Shown piece after piece: positions 26,786 through 36,022 of a DNA stretch of 64,000 bases. Source of the stretch: Anaerolineae bacterium (GTDB taxonomy: Bacteria; Chloroflexota; Anaerolineae; Aggregatilineales; Phototrophicaceae); contig JANWYT010000006.1 of assembly GCA_025055175.1 (NCBI GenBank), forward strand, positions 62,001 through 126,000. Reading direction: 5' to 3'. The notes below the pieces were generated by a model. The model made no database searches. It had not been told where the DNA came from and saw only the letters and a program-made list of their open reading frames with translations. Made by a program: the position numbers and the translations under genes. Within the stretch, counting starts at the first letter, position 1, and each line of letters opens with the position of its first letter.

Positions 26786-27790
26786 CTAGTTATAGCCATT
26801 GGCGAAAGTGTCGATCATCAACTTCACGTCTGGCCCTAGCGGATAGAGAATGGGGCAGGTAGCGCCGCTGGCCACGTATTCGCGCACTTTGCGCTTGACC
26901 TCGTCGGGCGTGCCGCTGGCCGTAATCATCTGCACCACGTCATCTGGCACGAGTTCCATCGCGCGCAAAATTTGCTCTTCGGTAGCAGGCCAAGTTAGCA
27001 CGCGGCCGATTTCGTCTAGTAGCTCTTGGCTCACGCCGCTGGCTTTCATGATGTGCGGCTGCTGGCCCAGATATTGCGTCACCAGTTTGCGCGCCCCGTC
27101 CAGCGCTTTCTTGCGGTCATTGTCCACCGAGCAGACGACGAGCTGCGGACGGTCAATCTGGTCAATGGTCTTGCCCACCTTCTTCGCGCCTTCCTCAAGC
27201 TGCGACACAGCAGCCTCGTTGTACTTGGGCGAGACTAGGTAGTTCAGCACCGCACCGTCGGCAATTTCGCCCGTCAGCGTCATCATCTGCGGGCCGGTCG
27301 CACCAATGTAGATGGGGACGTTGCGCGGCGTCTTGCGTCCATGCACCACGTCCAGCTCAACATCATCTAAATGGACGAACTGCCCGTGAAAGGTGACGCG
27401 CTCACGGGCTAGCAGACGGCGCGTCACCTCCACGACTTCGCGCATGGCCGTGAGAGGTTTATCGCGCTTGATGCCTACTTTCGCCGCCAACGGATCCCAC
27501 CAAGCGCCAATCCCCAAGATGATCCGATCCTCTGCCAGGTCATCGAGCGTGAGGAAGGTGGCTGCAATCACCGCCGCGTTGCGCGTCCAGTTGTTGATGA
27601 CGCCAGAGCCAATTTTAATGCGCGTCGTGGTAGCCGCAAACGCCGCCATCGGCACGATAGCGTCGCGCACCAGGCGACTCTCGGCCTGCCAGACGGCTTC
27701 AAAGTTGTTGGCTTCGGCGTACTGCACGTACTCAATGGCATCGCGCAGAGGGTGAGCGTCCTGTAAATAGAGAGCCACGCGGTCGGTCAT
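26786..27790 (-). CDS. LLM-class (F420-type) oxidoreductase, Mer-like
   Basis: 334 residues from ATG 27790, which has GGAG at 8 bases; ATG 27796 is too close to that site. The luciferase-like TIM barrel is recognisable by [13 protein letters not shown]-type sequence ([20 protein letters not shown]), [13 protein letters not shown] and [13 protein letters not shown]. The closest pattern I know is the F420-dependent methylenetetrahydromethanopterin reductase group. Because cofC lies 61 bases upstream in the same block, coenzyme F420 rather than FMN is the likely cofactor (inference). The substrate is unknown. Confidence 0.85.
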   Translation of the reverse strand: MTDRVALYLQDAHPLRDAIEYVQYAEANNFEAVWQAESRLVRDAIVPMAAFAATTTRIKIGSGVINNWTRNAAVIAATFLTLDDLAEDRIILGIGAWWDPLAAKVGIKRDKPLTAMREVVEVTRRLLARERVTFHGQFVHLDDVELDVVHGRKTPRNVPIYIGATGPQMMTLTGEIADGAVLNYLVSPKYNEAAVSQLEEGAKKVGKTIDQIDRPQLVVCSVDNDRKKALDGARKLVTQYLGQQPHIMKASGVSQELLDEIGRVLTWPATEEQILRAMELVPDDVVQMITASGTPDEVKRKVREYVASGATCPILYPLGPDVKLMIDTFANGYN

Positions 27791-27851
27791 GAACATTACT
27801 CCGTTCCAGATATTGGTCAAACACAGACGAAAGTGCGCCCGATTGTAACGC

Positions 27852-28496
27852 TCAAATCAAATCAGGCAAAAAAGGCGTGAGGCTGCTGTATTGGCCGCTT
27901 GTGACCATCTGATTGTAGCGCCCCAAGTCCTGCGGTACGTCAACGTCCAGGGCAATCGTCGGCGACTCGTAAACTTTGACGTAAGCGCGCGCCGCCAGTG
28001 CAGCCTCCATGTGCTTGCGAAAGCTACCATCACCATAGGCATAATCAAACAGACCAGGCGGGCGCACCAACATAGCGTTCGTCCCGTCCTGTTCTGGATC
28101 AGTGGCGATCACCACCGAGACTGCGCCCAGGGCCATCTCGATCATCTTGAAGATGTCGTCTTCAGTCACAAATGGCAAATCCGCCGGCAGGATCAGCACA
28201 GCGCTGCCGCGCCAGGCGCGCACCAATTCTGTCGCGCGGCGCAGGGCCAGGTTGAGGTCAGAGTTAGAACCCTCCTGAATAGTGCGCGCGCCCATCTCAC
28301 GGGCTATCGCCAGGGCTTTTGTGTCGCGACTGATGACGACTGTGCCAGCCAATTGCTTGACGTTCGTCACCACACCCAGCACATGCCGATAGATGAGCGT
28401 CGCGAATTCGTAGCGCTGGTTGGCCGACAAGACGCTGGCCAGACGGCTCTTAGCTCGATTCAAAGGTTTCACAGGAATAATGGCCCAAATGCTCAT
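27852..28496 (-). CDS. cofC: 2-Phospholactate / phosphoenolpyruvate guanylyltransferase (F420 biosynthesis)
   Basis: 214 residues. The nucleotidyltransferase signature [17 protein letters not shown] is the hallmark of CofC/FbiD, followed by [10 protein letters not shown] and the metal-binding LDVDVPQDL near the end. It activates 2-phospholactate or PEP with GTP so that CofD can transfer the moiety to Fo. It lies between cofD (13-base gap) and the LLM oxidoreductase. Confidence 0.93.
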   Translation of the reverse strand: MSIWAIIPVKPLNRAKSRLASVLSANQRYEFATLIYRHVLGVVTNVKQLAGTVVISRDTKALAIAREMGARTIQEGSNSDLNLALRRATELVRAWRGSAVLILPADLPFVTEDDIFKMIEMALGAVSVVIATDPEQDGTNAMLVRPPGLFDYAYGDGSFRKHMEAALAARAYVKVYESPTIALDVDVPQDLGRYNQMVTSGQYSSLTPFLPDLI

Positions 28497-28509
28497 AAGT
28501 ATGTCTTCC

Positions 28510-29451
28510 TCACCACTCAGCCAACCAGCTCAGGATATCTTGCGCCAGCCGCACTTTGGCATTGTTATCTACCATCATTGTATCAAAGGCGGCGCTGCGC
28601 TTGTCATGAGGTTGAACTTGGGCATCGCGCAGATCATAGACGAAGCCGTTAATCAACGCGCCGTAGTAGTCGCGCACTGCTTGCGGACTCGGCTCAAGGC
28701 CCAGTTCGCGCATGAGCTTGGCCGTCGGGCCTTTGATAGCCTGGCCCTGGACGATGGGCGTCACTGCCACGCGCGGCAGTTCGCGGGCCAGCAGCGCTTG
28801 GCGGAAAGCCGTCATGTGCAGCATAGGCGCAATCGACAACCAGGGATTGGACGGCGCAATGACGACAGCACTAGCCCAAGCCAGCGCTTCCGCGACGGCC
28901 TGGCTCAGGCGAGCAGTCTCTGCGCCTTGATAGCGCAGGCTGCGCAGCGTCGGTTGCCAGCGGTAGCGCACAAAATACTCTTGGAACTCCAGCCAACCGT
29001 GTTCCACCGTCTCCACTAGCGTCGGCACGTCATCATCGCTCATGGGCATGACTTGCAGGCTAATGCCCATCTGCGCCGCCAAATGCGCCGCCACTTGGCT
29101 CAGCGTCCAACCGCGCCGCAGACGATCTGTGCGCAGCAGGTGCGTGGCAATGTCTTTGTCCCCCAGGCGAAACCAAGCGTCTTCGCCATAGGCACGCAGC
29201 GCCTCCAGCGCGGTCGTGCTGTCGTTGGCCACGCCCCAGCCCTGGCTGCGCTCCACCCGTCCTGATAGGGTGTACAGCACCGTATCCAAGTCGGGGCAAA
29301 TCTTCAGACCATAGTGCCAAAAGTCATCGCCCGTGTTGACAACGATCCGCAGGCGCTCAGGAGGCAGGATAGCCTGCATACCCAGGGCTAACTTTGCCCC
29401 GCCCACCCCGCCCACCAGCAGCAGAATGTTCTGTTCGGTGTTCAGCGCCAC
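28510..29451 (-). CDS. cofD: 2-Phospho-L-lactate transferase (F420 biosynthesis)
   Basis: 313 residues, family length. Signatures LLVGGVGGAKLALGMQ at the N-terminus, VNTGDDFWHYGLKICPDLDT and VIAPSNPWLSI are those of CofD/FbiA. The enzyme joins the lactyl- or enolpyruvyl-diphosphate guanosine to Fo, giving F420-0 or dehydro-F420-0. The start overlaps the upstream nitroreductase by 10 bases. Confidence 0.96.
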   Translation of the reverse strand: MALNTEQNILLLVGGVGGAKLALGMQAILPPERLRIVVNTGDDFWHYGLKICPDLDTVLYTLSGRVERSQGWGVANDSTTALEALRAYGEDAWFRLGDKDIATHLLRTDRLRRGWTLSQVAAHLAAQMGISLQVMPMSDDDVPTLVETVEHGWLEFQEYFVRYRWQPTLRSLRYQGAETARLSQAVAEALAWASAVVIAPSNPWLSIAPMLHMTAFRQALLARELPRVAVTPIVQGQAIKGPTAKLMRELGLEPSPQAVRDYYGALINGFVYDLRDAQVQPHDKRSAAFDTMMVDNNAKVRLAQDILSWLAEW

Positions 29452-30059
29452 AGCGTCCTCGTCTCCTGAGAATGACGCGTCTTGTCGCGCACCTGGTCGG
29501 GATAACCCAGGGTGATGAGTCCTTGGGCTTGCCAGTCGGCGGGCAGAGCCAGCGCTTCACGCACGACATCAGGGCAAAAGAGCGGCGCACACATCCAACA
29601 TGCTCCCAGGCCTGCTTCATGCGCCGCCAGCAGGATGTTTTGACCAGCCATCGCCACGCTTTGGACGGCCATCAGGAATTCGTTGGCGCTGCGCCACTCA
29701 TCGGGGTAGGCGTCCATATCGACCATGCTCAGGCACAAGACGATCAGCACGGGCGCACCTGTTAGACGCTCATAGGAACGGTTGGCATCAGCATCGATAA
29801 CTTCCTGGGCTACGCCGTCCGCCGCCAAATCTCGACGCAGACGCGCACCCATCGCGCGGGCTAGCGCCTCTTTAGCCTGAGCCGTCTCCACGATGACGAA
29901 GCGCCAGGGCTGGCGGTTGTGAGCGCTGGGCGACCAGATGGCCGCTTCTAATAGGCGCTCCAGCAGAGCGCGCGGCACAGGCTCAGGCCTATAGCGGCGC
30001 AGAGAGCGGCGCGTCTTGATGAGGTGCAGCAGCGACGTTTCGGAAGTCATAACTGACAT
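29442..30059 (-). CDS. Nitroreductase-family protein, probable dehydro-F420-0 reductase (FbiB C-terminal type)
   Basis: 205 residues. The nitroreductase FMN signature IKTRRSLRRYRPEPVPRALL and SPSAHNRQPWRFVIVE is clear, and GLGACWMCAPLF is typical of the subgroup that forms the C-terminal half of mycobacterial FbiB. In that protein this domain reduces dehydro-F420-0 made from PEP. Here it is a separate gene beginning directly after the cofE stop (TAGATG), so cofE plus this gene equal a split FbiB. A generic nitroreductase is possible but the position makes the F420 role likely. Confidence 0.85.
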   Translation of the reverse strand: MSVMTSETSLLHLIKTRRSLRRYRPEPVPRALLERLLEAAIWSPSAHNRQPWRFVIVETAQAKEALARAMGARLRRDLAADGVAQEVIDADANRSYERLTGAPVLIVLCLSMVDMDAYPDEWRSANEFLMAVQSVAMAGQNILLAAHEAGLGACWMCAPLFCPDVVREALALPADWQAQGLITLGYPDQVRDKTRHSQETRTLWR

Positions 30060-30812
30060 CTAGCGATACATGTCTTGCTCAAGTGGACGATACAAATCGC
30101 TGGCGCGCCCTGCGCCCTGAGGTAACTCCAGGCCGCGCAGCACGACCACCGGGCGGCCCTCGGCAGCTTCTCCGCACAGCAAATGGGCGGCCGAAGCGAT
30201 CAGATCGGCATAGCCCTGCTGGGTAATTTTCAGCACACGCCCGAACAAGTCGGGCAGGCCGCGCATGTCCACTAGGGCAGGCAAGCCAGCCACGCCTATG
30301 GCTACGCCCACGTTGCCCAGGCGGAAGGGTCGGCCATGCGTGTCGCTGATGACGACGGCCAGCGGTACGCCCACGAGTTGGCCCAGAGAAACGCGCAGCT
30401 TTTCAGCGCTAGTATCGGGGTCTTGGGGAAGCAGCAGGGCCACTTCGTCTCCACCCTCTACGTTGGACTGGTCAATCCCAGCATTGGCCGAGACGAAGCC
30501 CAGGCGGTGCTGCGTCACCAGCACGCCTCGTCCTGCTCGTGACACAGCCACGCTCTCGCGCAGCACCAGCTCTACCAGGCGCGGGTCTTTGCCCGTCACT
30601 TCGGCGTAGTGCAGCGCCTCGGCACTGGGAATGACATCGCTCAGGGCTACGCGGCGGCCCTCGGCCTTGCTGACGATCTTAGACGACACTACCAGCACAT
30701 CACCTGCTTGCAGCGGCCTGTAGGCTTCCGCCGCCCAATGGATGAGCGTCGCCAAGTCGTCTCCTGCCTGGATCAGAGGCATACCAGGCAGGGCAAAGGC
30801 ACAAAATTCCAC
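30060..30812 (-). CDS. cofE: Coenzyme F420-0:L-glutamate ligase
   Basis: 250 residues. Family motifs VVSSKIVSKAEGR, GLVSANAGIDQSN-type (GFVSANAGIDQSN) and VVISDTHGRPFRLGNVGVAIG are diagnostic of CofE. It adds one or more glutamates to F420-0 with GTP. It is followed without a gap by the nitroreductase gene and preceded at 12 bases by npdG. Confidence 0.96.
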   Translation of the reverse strand: MEFCAFALPGMPLIQAGDDLATLIHWAAEAYRPLQAGDVLVVSSKIVSKAEGRRVALSDVIPSAEALHYAEVTGKDPRLVELVLRESVAVSRAGRGVLVTQHRLGFVSANAGIDQSNVEGGDEVALLLPQDPDTSAEKLRVSLGQLVGVPLAVVISDTHGRPFRLGNVGVAIGVAGLPALVDMRGLPDLFGRVLKITQQGYADLIASAAHLLCGEAAEGRPVVVLRGLELPQGAGRASDLYRPLEQDMYR

Positions 30813-30824
30813 GTCTGTTCAGCC

Positions 30825-31496
30825 CTAATCTGCTAGGCCAGTGATACGAATGCCTGCACCCTTGACCTTATACTTCTTGTTGATCCACAGCAGGACGGGG
30901 GTCAAAGCCTCGGCAGCAACGGCATTGGCCAGCGGGCCAGCATCAATGCCGCGCAGGCCAGCGGCTGCCACCAACGCGATGACATCGGCTTTGGCCTCAT
31001 CATCATCGGCGCACACCAACACGTCGCAATCGACAACGTTGTTCGGGTCTTTGAGCTTGACCGCGCTCACATTTTGGAAAGCAGCGACGACGCGCACACC
31101 ACTGCCCAACAAGGTCTGGGCCTCCAGACAAGCCGATTTTCCTTCAGGGATATGGACTTTCGTAATGGACGGCGGCGCCAAAGGCACAGTCAAATCAACC
31201 AAGACTTTGCCCTCTAGGTGCGGCTTGACCGACTCTAGGGTGGTCTTGTGGGCGTCGTAAGGCACGCTCAGGACGACTATACTGGCCTGTGCGGCGGCGT
31301 CTGCGTTGCTCATGCCCAACAAAATCTCGCCTTCAACGAGCTGAGTGTTCAGTTCAGCAGCAGTAGCCTGCGCTTTTTCGGCGCTACGCGAGCCGACGAT
31401 AACTTTATAGCCTTTGAGCGCCCAGCGCAGGGCCAAAGCCGAGCCTTCTTTGCCCGTGCCACCCAAGACAGCAATCGTCTGAATTAAATCCGACAT
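30825..31496 (-). CDS. npdG: F420-dependent NADP reductase
   Basis: 223 residues. The N-terminus TIAVLGGTGKEGSALALRWA is the Rossmann motif characteristic of NpdG/Fno, followed by VIVGSRSAEKA, VPYDAHKTTLESV and DAGPLANAVAAEALTPVLL. The enzyme exchanges hydride between F420H2 and NADP. It connects any F420-reducing step encoded in this block with the NADPH pool. Gap to cofE is 12 bases. Confidence 0.94.
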   Translation of the reverse strand: MSDLIQTIAVLGGTGKEGSALALRWALKGYKVIVGSRSAEKAQATAAELNTQLVEGEILLGMSNADAAAQASIVVLSVPYDAHKTTLESVKPHLEGKVLVDLTVPLAPPSITKVHIPEGKSACLEAQTLLGSGVRVVAAFQNVSAVKLKDPNNVVDCDVLVCADDDEAKADVIALVAAAGLRGIDAGPLANAVAAEALTPVLLWINKKYKVKGAGIRITGLAD

Positions 31497-31527
31497 GATA
31501 CCCTTCTTCCAGATGAGTTAGGCGAGA

Positions 31528-32892
31528 TTATGTTTCACTTTGCAGGTAACGCTCCACGTAGCGACGGTAATTAGCCCAAACCTGCGGCGCATGAGCCAGC
31601 GCTTCCCGCAGGATGGCACGTTCGTCCAGAGTCTGTAGGCGTCGATCCTTCATCAGGATTTTACCGTCCACCAGCGTCCCCGTCACCATCGAAGTCTCAA
31701 ACCCGAAGATGACATGCCAGGGCGCATTCTCACCCGTGAACGGTGTGAAGGGCCGATAGTCCACTAGGATCAGGTCGGCCTGCGCGCCGACTTCTAGCAC
31801 GCCCAAGCGCTGCCCAGGGAAGAGGGTTTCGGCCAGGCGCGCGTTGTTCACAGTGGCCATGCGCGCAATGTCTGCGCCGTTGGCTTGGCGCGCGTCGCGG
31901 TGGACGACCTTATGCAGAAAATAGGCGGCGCGCCATTCCGCCCATAGGTCGTTGCTGAAGCCATCCGTCCCCAGGCATAACTTGACGCCTGAATTGAGCA
32001 TAGCCTGCAAGTCCATCGCGCCGACGGCGTTGTTCATGTTGCTGCGCGGCTGGTGCGTCACCCAGACGCCTCGCTCCACCAGCAAACGGCGCTCGGCGTC
32101 ATCGATGTGGACGCAGTGAGCTGCAATGCTGTTCGCTCGCCATAAACCAAACGAGTCCAAGCGCTGGACGACGCGCTGACCGCTGCGCCGCAGGCTGTCG
32201 TCTTCATCAGCTTCGTGTTCTGCCACGTGGACGTGGATGCCCACGCCCTCAGGCAGTGCGTCAGCACACGCCCGCAGCGAACCGTCGGACAGGCTGAGGC
32301 TAGCGTGCAGGCCGAAAGTCCCCGCTAAACGCGGCTCGCCCTGGCAAGCCCTCAGCCAACGCAGATTTTCGTCAATACCAGCTTGCATTCTGTCCAGGCC
32401 GTCCCGATCTGTGACTTCATAGCACAAAACAGCGCGCAGGCCCGCCTGCTCCACCGCCTGGCCGATCAGGTCTAGACTGCCAGAGATGATGTTGGGACTG
32501 GCGTGATGGTCAAAGAGCGTGGTCACGCCATGCTTGATGGCGTCGACCAGCATGACCAGGGCGCTGAGTCGCACCGCGTCAGCATCCAGGGCTTTGTCAA
32601 GCTGCCACCACAGACGACGCAAAATCTCAGGAAACTCGGCCATCGGCGCGCCAGGGATAGCCATGCCGCGCGCATATGCGCCGTAAAAGTGGGTGTGGGC
32701 CACAATCCCACCCGGCATAACGATCTGGCCATCAGCGTCCCAGCGCTCCGCTTGGGGATAGCTGGATCGCAGGTCAGCACTCGCGCCGATGGCGACGATT
32801 CGACCATCGACGATATAAACAGACTGATCGGGGGTCACCTGAGGATCGTCGCCCCAATTCAGCAAGGTGGCATTCTCAATCAACAAGCTCAT
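31528..32892 (-). CDS. ssnA: SsnA-like amidohydrolase
   Basis: 454 residues. The amidohydrolase metal site is visible: VAHTHFYGAYARGM (HxH), later HVHVAEH, HCVHID and LGTDGFSND. The pattern around HFYGAYARGMAIPG and FGFETSMVTGTLVDGK is that of SsnA, the putative aminohydrolase found with YgeW, YgeY and selenium-dependent molybdenum hydroxylases in purine-utilisation clusters. It probably deaminates or opens a purine-derived ring (inference). It overlaps the small upstream gene by 4 bases. Confidence 0.88.
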   Translation of the reverse strand: MSLLIENATLLNWGDDPQVTPDQSVYIVDGRIVAIGASADLRSSYPQAERWDADGQIVMPGGIVAHTHFYGAYARGMAIPGAPMAEFPEILRRLWWQLDKALDADAVRLSALVMLVDAIKHGVTTLFDHHASPNIISGSLDLIGQAVEQAGLRAVLCYEVTDRDGLDRMQAGIDENLRWLRACQGEPRLAGTFGLHASLSLSDGSLRACADALPEGVGIHVHVAEHEADEDDSLRRSGQRVVQRLDSFGLWRANSIAAHCVHIDDAERRLLVERGVWVTHQPRSNMNNAVGAMDLQAMLNSGVKLCLGTDGFSNDLWAEWRAAYFLHKVVHRDARQANGADIARMATVNNARLAETLFPGQRLGVLEVGAQADLILVDYRPFTPFTGENAPWHVIFGFETSMVTGTLVDGKILMKDRRLQTLDERAILREALAHAPQVWANYRRYVERYLQSET

Positions 32893-33329
32893 AGGTCTCT
32901 CTCGGTGGTTTGTAGTGGACGAGGACGAGCTAACTCGCTGATGTCTTGGGCAGCCAAGAAGCGCTCCCCCGTCGTCCAGATGAAGCTCACGCGCCGCCCC
33001 AGGCGGTTGAGGATTGGCGGAGTCTTGTTCAACAGGGCCTCTAGGTGCAGCCTATAGTAAGCTTCGTCAGCGCGCGGATGGTCGGCCTCTTGAGGTAGCA
33101 AGTGGCGGCGCAAGTGTAGCTCCACGCCGCGCAACCGCCCGAAGTAGTAAATGCCGCTCACACCGTAGGGCCGCGCCGCCTGCCCGCTGAAGAACAGGGC
33201 CAGGTACTCTGCTCCAAAGCCATTCGGCATACGCCAGAGTGGAATACGATACCAAAGGTCGCGCAGCAGGCTCTCGGCGTCGCGCTGGCGATTGACGACG
33301 CCCACCAGCACGCGATCCTCTGGGTACAT
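32889..33329 (-). CDS. Conserved protein of unknown function
   Basis: 146 residues, soluble, no signal peptide. The N-terminal part VLVGVVNRQRDAESLLRDLW and YRIPLWRMPNGF, and the stretch LRRHLLPQEADHPRADEAYY, look like a conserved family without an assigned role that I have seen in related genomes. A late SFIWTTGERFLAAQDI is also conserved-looking. It is wedged between the PLP enzyme (12-base gap) and ssnA (4-base overlap), so it is expressed with them. Confidence 0.78.
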   Translation of the reverse strand: MYPEDRVLVGVVNRQRDAESLLRDLWYRIPLWRMPNGFGAEYLALFFSGQAARPYGVSGIYYFGRLRGVELHLRRHLLPQEADHPRADEAYYRLHLEALLNKTPPILNRLGRRVSFIWTTGERFLAAQDISELARPRPLQTTERDL

Positions 33330-33341
33330 GATCGCTCGTCT

Positions 33342-34739
33342 TCAGTCGCCCACGACGGGCTGGCGTTCGCGAGTGGCGATCAGCATGTCGTCAATTTCGG
33401 CCACCATCTGTTGATGGCGAATCCACCACTGCGGGTTGCGCTGCGCATCAAGCTCATCGACTGTCTTGCCCTGCTGCTCCACCCAGGTGTAGTACTTGAG
33501 GTTGTGCCAGCGCTGGCGCGCATCAGACGTGCCGTCCATCACCCAATCGGTGCGCGCTCCATGAAAAATGCGTTCGATGTAGCCGATGGCCTGAGTTTCG
33601 GTGATGGGGCCGTGCTTGGCCTCCATGTGTTGCATAACGCTGTAGTAGCGTTCTAGTGAATCAGTGGCGACGGTGACGATCACGTCGCCTGCGCCGAGAC
33701 GGTAGTGCCTGGCCGTCTTGATCGCGCCGATGATGTTGCACATGCCGCTGATCCCGAACAGGTTGCCGTAGAAGTCGATCTGACCATCGCCAAAGCCGTA
33801 GTGGCGCTCCAAGACCTGACGGCCAACAGGACTGGCGAAGACGCGCAGCGCGTTCACCGAGTCCATGTCGTCAATGCACATGAGCGCGTCCATGTTCAGC
33901 ACGTTGTGAATCCAGGTGACGTGCTTGTCGCCAATGCCCTGAATTTCGTGCGCGCCGTAGCCGTTGTTGTAGAGCGTCGGGCATTGAATCGGCTCTAGCC
34001 CGACGATCTTATGCTCTGGGAAGAGTTGCTTGAGCCGATCACCAGCGGCGATTGTGCCAGCGCTGCCCATGCTGCTCACGTAAGCCGCTACGCGCCCATT
34101 GCCGATGCCGCGCGCATGCAGCTCTGCCGCCAGTTCCGCCACCGTGTTGCCGGTGACGTAATAGTGGAAGCGGTAGTTGCCCATCACCTCAAACTGGTTG
34201 AGGATGCGAGCATTTGGGTTCTCGCGGCGGATGCGATTCACCTCATCGTAAATCTCTTTGACGTTGCTCTCGCTGCCTGGCGTGCGGATGATCCGCGCGC
34301 CGTAGCTCTCAATGCGTTGGAAGCGTTCCTTGCTCATGTCAGCGGGCAGGACGACCACGCTGTCATACCCCATGCGGCAGCCAATAAACGCGCCACCAAT
34401 GCCATAATTGCCCGTCGAAGGCCAGACTAGCGTGTGTTTGCTGGGGTCAACCTCTCCCAAGAGTTGCTTTTCGATCAGGACGCTGTAAGCTGCGCCGACC
34501 TTGTGGCTGCCTGACGGGAAGGCCATGCCATAAATCACGACGATGTTGGTATCAACGCCAGTCAGGGCTTTGGGCAATACCACGTGGTAGACCTGATTTT
34601 CGCCATCGCGCCAAGTGACGTTGTAAAGGTTGATCGGGTCTAGAGGTGCTTCGTGGCGCGCGCGCAAGGCTTTGGCGCGCACTTCAGGATCAATTTTGTG
34701 CGGATGAAGCATTTCTTCGAACGTTGGGCCAGTAACCAT
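33342..34739 (-). CDS. Fold-type II PLP-dependent lyase/synthase, specific function unknown
   Basis: 465 residues. The PLP lysine is in PSGSHKVGAAYSVL (about residue 78) and the substrate/phosphate loop in PSTGNYGIGGAFIG; SSMGSAGTIAAGD is the Gly-rich phosphate site. This is the cysteine synthase/threonine dehydratase fold, but about 100 residues longer than those enzymes. In anaerobic purine clusters a 2,3-diaminopropionate ammonia-lyase (YgeX) occupies this place; the present protein does not show the YgeX signature I know, so it may be a functional replacement (inference) or act on another amino acid. Confidence 0.8.
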   Translation of the reverse strand: MVTGPTFEEMLHPHKIDPEVRAKALRARHEAPLDPINLYNVTWRDGENQVYHVVLPKALTGVDTNIVVIYGMAFPSGSHKVGAAYSVLIEKQLLGEVDPSKHTLVWPSTGNYGIGGAFIGCRMGYDSVVVLPADMSKERFQRIESYGARIIRTPGSESNVKEIYDEVNRIRRENPNARILNQFEVMGNYRFHYYVTGNTVAELAAELHARGIGNGRVAAYVSSMGSAGTIAAGDRLKQLFPEHKIVGLEPIQCPTLYNNGYGAHEIQGIGDKHVTWIHNVLNMDALMCIDDMDSVNALRVFASPVGRQVLERHYGFGDGQIDFYGNLFGISGMCNIIGAIKTARHYRLGAGDVIVTVATDSLERYYSVMQHMEAKHGPITETQAIGYIERIFHGARTDWVMDGTSDARQRWHNLKYYTWVEQQGKTVDELDAQRNPQWWIRHQQMVAEIDDMLIATRERQPVVGD

Positions 34740-34779
34740 CTTCTCTTCCCTCGACTGTGGCCGAATTTAAGCCTGCCAA

Positions 34780-35010
34780 TTATCCTTCGTCATCCATCGC
34801 CAACTGCTGCTCCAGCGCACGAATCTCGCTGAACAGATCGTCGCGGCGGCGCGCCCAAGCGCGGTAGCGCTCCAAATCCTGAGGCGAGAGACGGTCATTA
34901 TGCCCGCCATGCACGCTCAGCAAGCCATCAATCTGTCGATCTAGCGCATGATAATCCGCCACCAGGGCCTGGTAGCGCACCAAGAGCGACTTGAGTTCCT
35001 CACTGGCCAT
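34780..35010 (-). CDS. Small coiled-coil protein
   Basis: 76 residues from ATG 35010, overlapping the end of the glycosyltransferase gene by 11 bases. The sequence is almost entirely helical and charged (LVRYQALVADYHALDRQID; YRAWARRRDDLFSEIRAL), suggesting a short antiparallel coiled coil. The function is not known. Coupling to the GT2 gene and the fit in the block support it being real. Confidence 0.6.
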   Translation of the reverse strand: MASEELKSLLVRYQALVADYHALDRQIDGLLSVHGGHNDRLSPQDLERYRAWARRRDDLFSEIRALEQQLAMDDEG

Positions 35011-36022
35011 TGCGGCTGCGCTCCACACTCTCGCGGGTAGCAATCGGCGGCACGCGCTGCGAACGCTCCACGTTGGGAAACTCATCGAAGTTGCGCGTCG
35101 AAGCTACCACGTACAATGGACGATCACGTGTTTCGTCGTAAATGCGAGCAATATACTGGCCCACGATGAACAGGAAGAACAATTGGAAGGCGCTGAGCAG
35201 CATGAGCAGAATGATCGTCGTCGCCTGGCCACCGAAGAAATCTGGCCCTTGTGTCAGGCGCAAAACAGCCACTACGATCCCTACGATGACCGCCAGCACC
35301 GCCAAGCCCAGGCTGAGGTAGATCATCACCTGGAGGGGGAAGTACGAGAAGCCAGTGACGGCGTCCCAGGCGAAGCGAATCATCTTGCGCAAGGGATATT
35401 TGGTCTCGCCGGCTACGCGCGCCCTGCGCACATAGCCCACGCCAGTCTGCTTAAAGCCAGCCCAGCTGGTCATGCCGCGTATGAAGCGGTTGTGTTCGCG
35501 CATGTGGCGCAGCACATCGGCGACCTTGCGATCCATCAGACGAAAGTCGCCAGTGTCAACGGGAATGTTGACATCAGTAATGCGATAGATGAGGCGGTAG
35601 AAGAGCTTAGCTGTCGTCAGCTTGAACCAGCTCTCACCTTCGCGCTGAGTGCGCACGGCGTACACCACATCGTAACCTTCGCGCCACTTGGCCACCAGCT
35701 CTGGGATCACCTCTGGTGGGTCTTGCAGGTCAGTATCGATCAGGACGACGGCGTCGCCGCTGGCGTGGTCAATGCCAGCGGTGACAGCCACCTGATGGCC
35801 AAAGTTGCGGGCAAAGTTGACGACGCGCACCCGTGAGTCGGACTCGGCCAGCCGCTCCATAATGGCCAGCGAGCCGTCACGGCTGCCATCGTTAATCATG
35901 ATGAGTTCCCAGGGTTGCCCTAGACCTTCCATGACAGCCCGCACGCGCTCATAGAAAGCGGGCAGAATTTCTTCTTCATCGTAAACCGGCGCAACAATGG
36001 AAAAAGTCGGTCTGTTGTTCAT
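35000..36022 (-). CDS. GT2-family glycosyltransferase with two C-terminal membrane helices (GtrB/DPM1-like)
   Basis: 340 residues. The GT-A catalytic domain shows IVAPVYDEEEILPAFY, the DGSRDGS motif, LIDTDLQDPPE (DxD) and GDFRLMDRK. Two membrane helices follow at about 235-300 (VMIYLSLGLAVLAVIVGIVV; ILLMLLSAFQLFFLFIVG). This is the undecaprenyl-phosphate glucose/dolichol-phosphate mannose synthase type, so it likely charges polyprenyl phosphate with a sugar for envelope glycans. It overlaps the threonine-synthase-like gene by 4 bases. Confidence 0.93.
   Translation of the reverse strand: MNNRPTFSIVAPVYDEEEILPAFYERVRAVMEGLGQPWELIMINDGSRDGSLAIMERLAESDSRVRVVNFARNFGHQVAVTAGIDHASGDAVVLIDTDLQDPPEVIPELVAKWREGYDVVYAVRTQREGESWFKLTTAKLFYRLIYRITDVNIPVDTGDFRLMDRKVADVLRHMREHNRFIRGMTSWAGFKQTGVGYVRRARVAGETKYPLRKMIRFAWDAVTGFSYFPLQVMIYLSLGLAVLAVIVGIVVAVLRLTQGPDFFGGQATTIILLMLLSAFQLFFLFIVGQYIARIYDETRDRPLYVVASTRNFDEFPNVERSQRVPPIATRESVERSRNGQ

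Noticed and set aside
27891-28652. Plus-strand open frame of 253 codons opposite cofC
   Set aside because: Antisense shadow of cofC and the end of cofD; composition is unlike a real protein.
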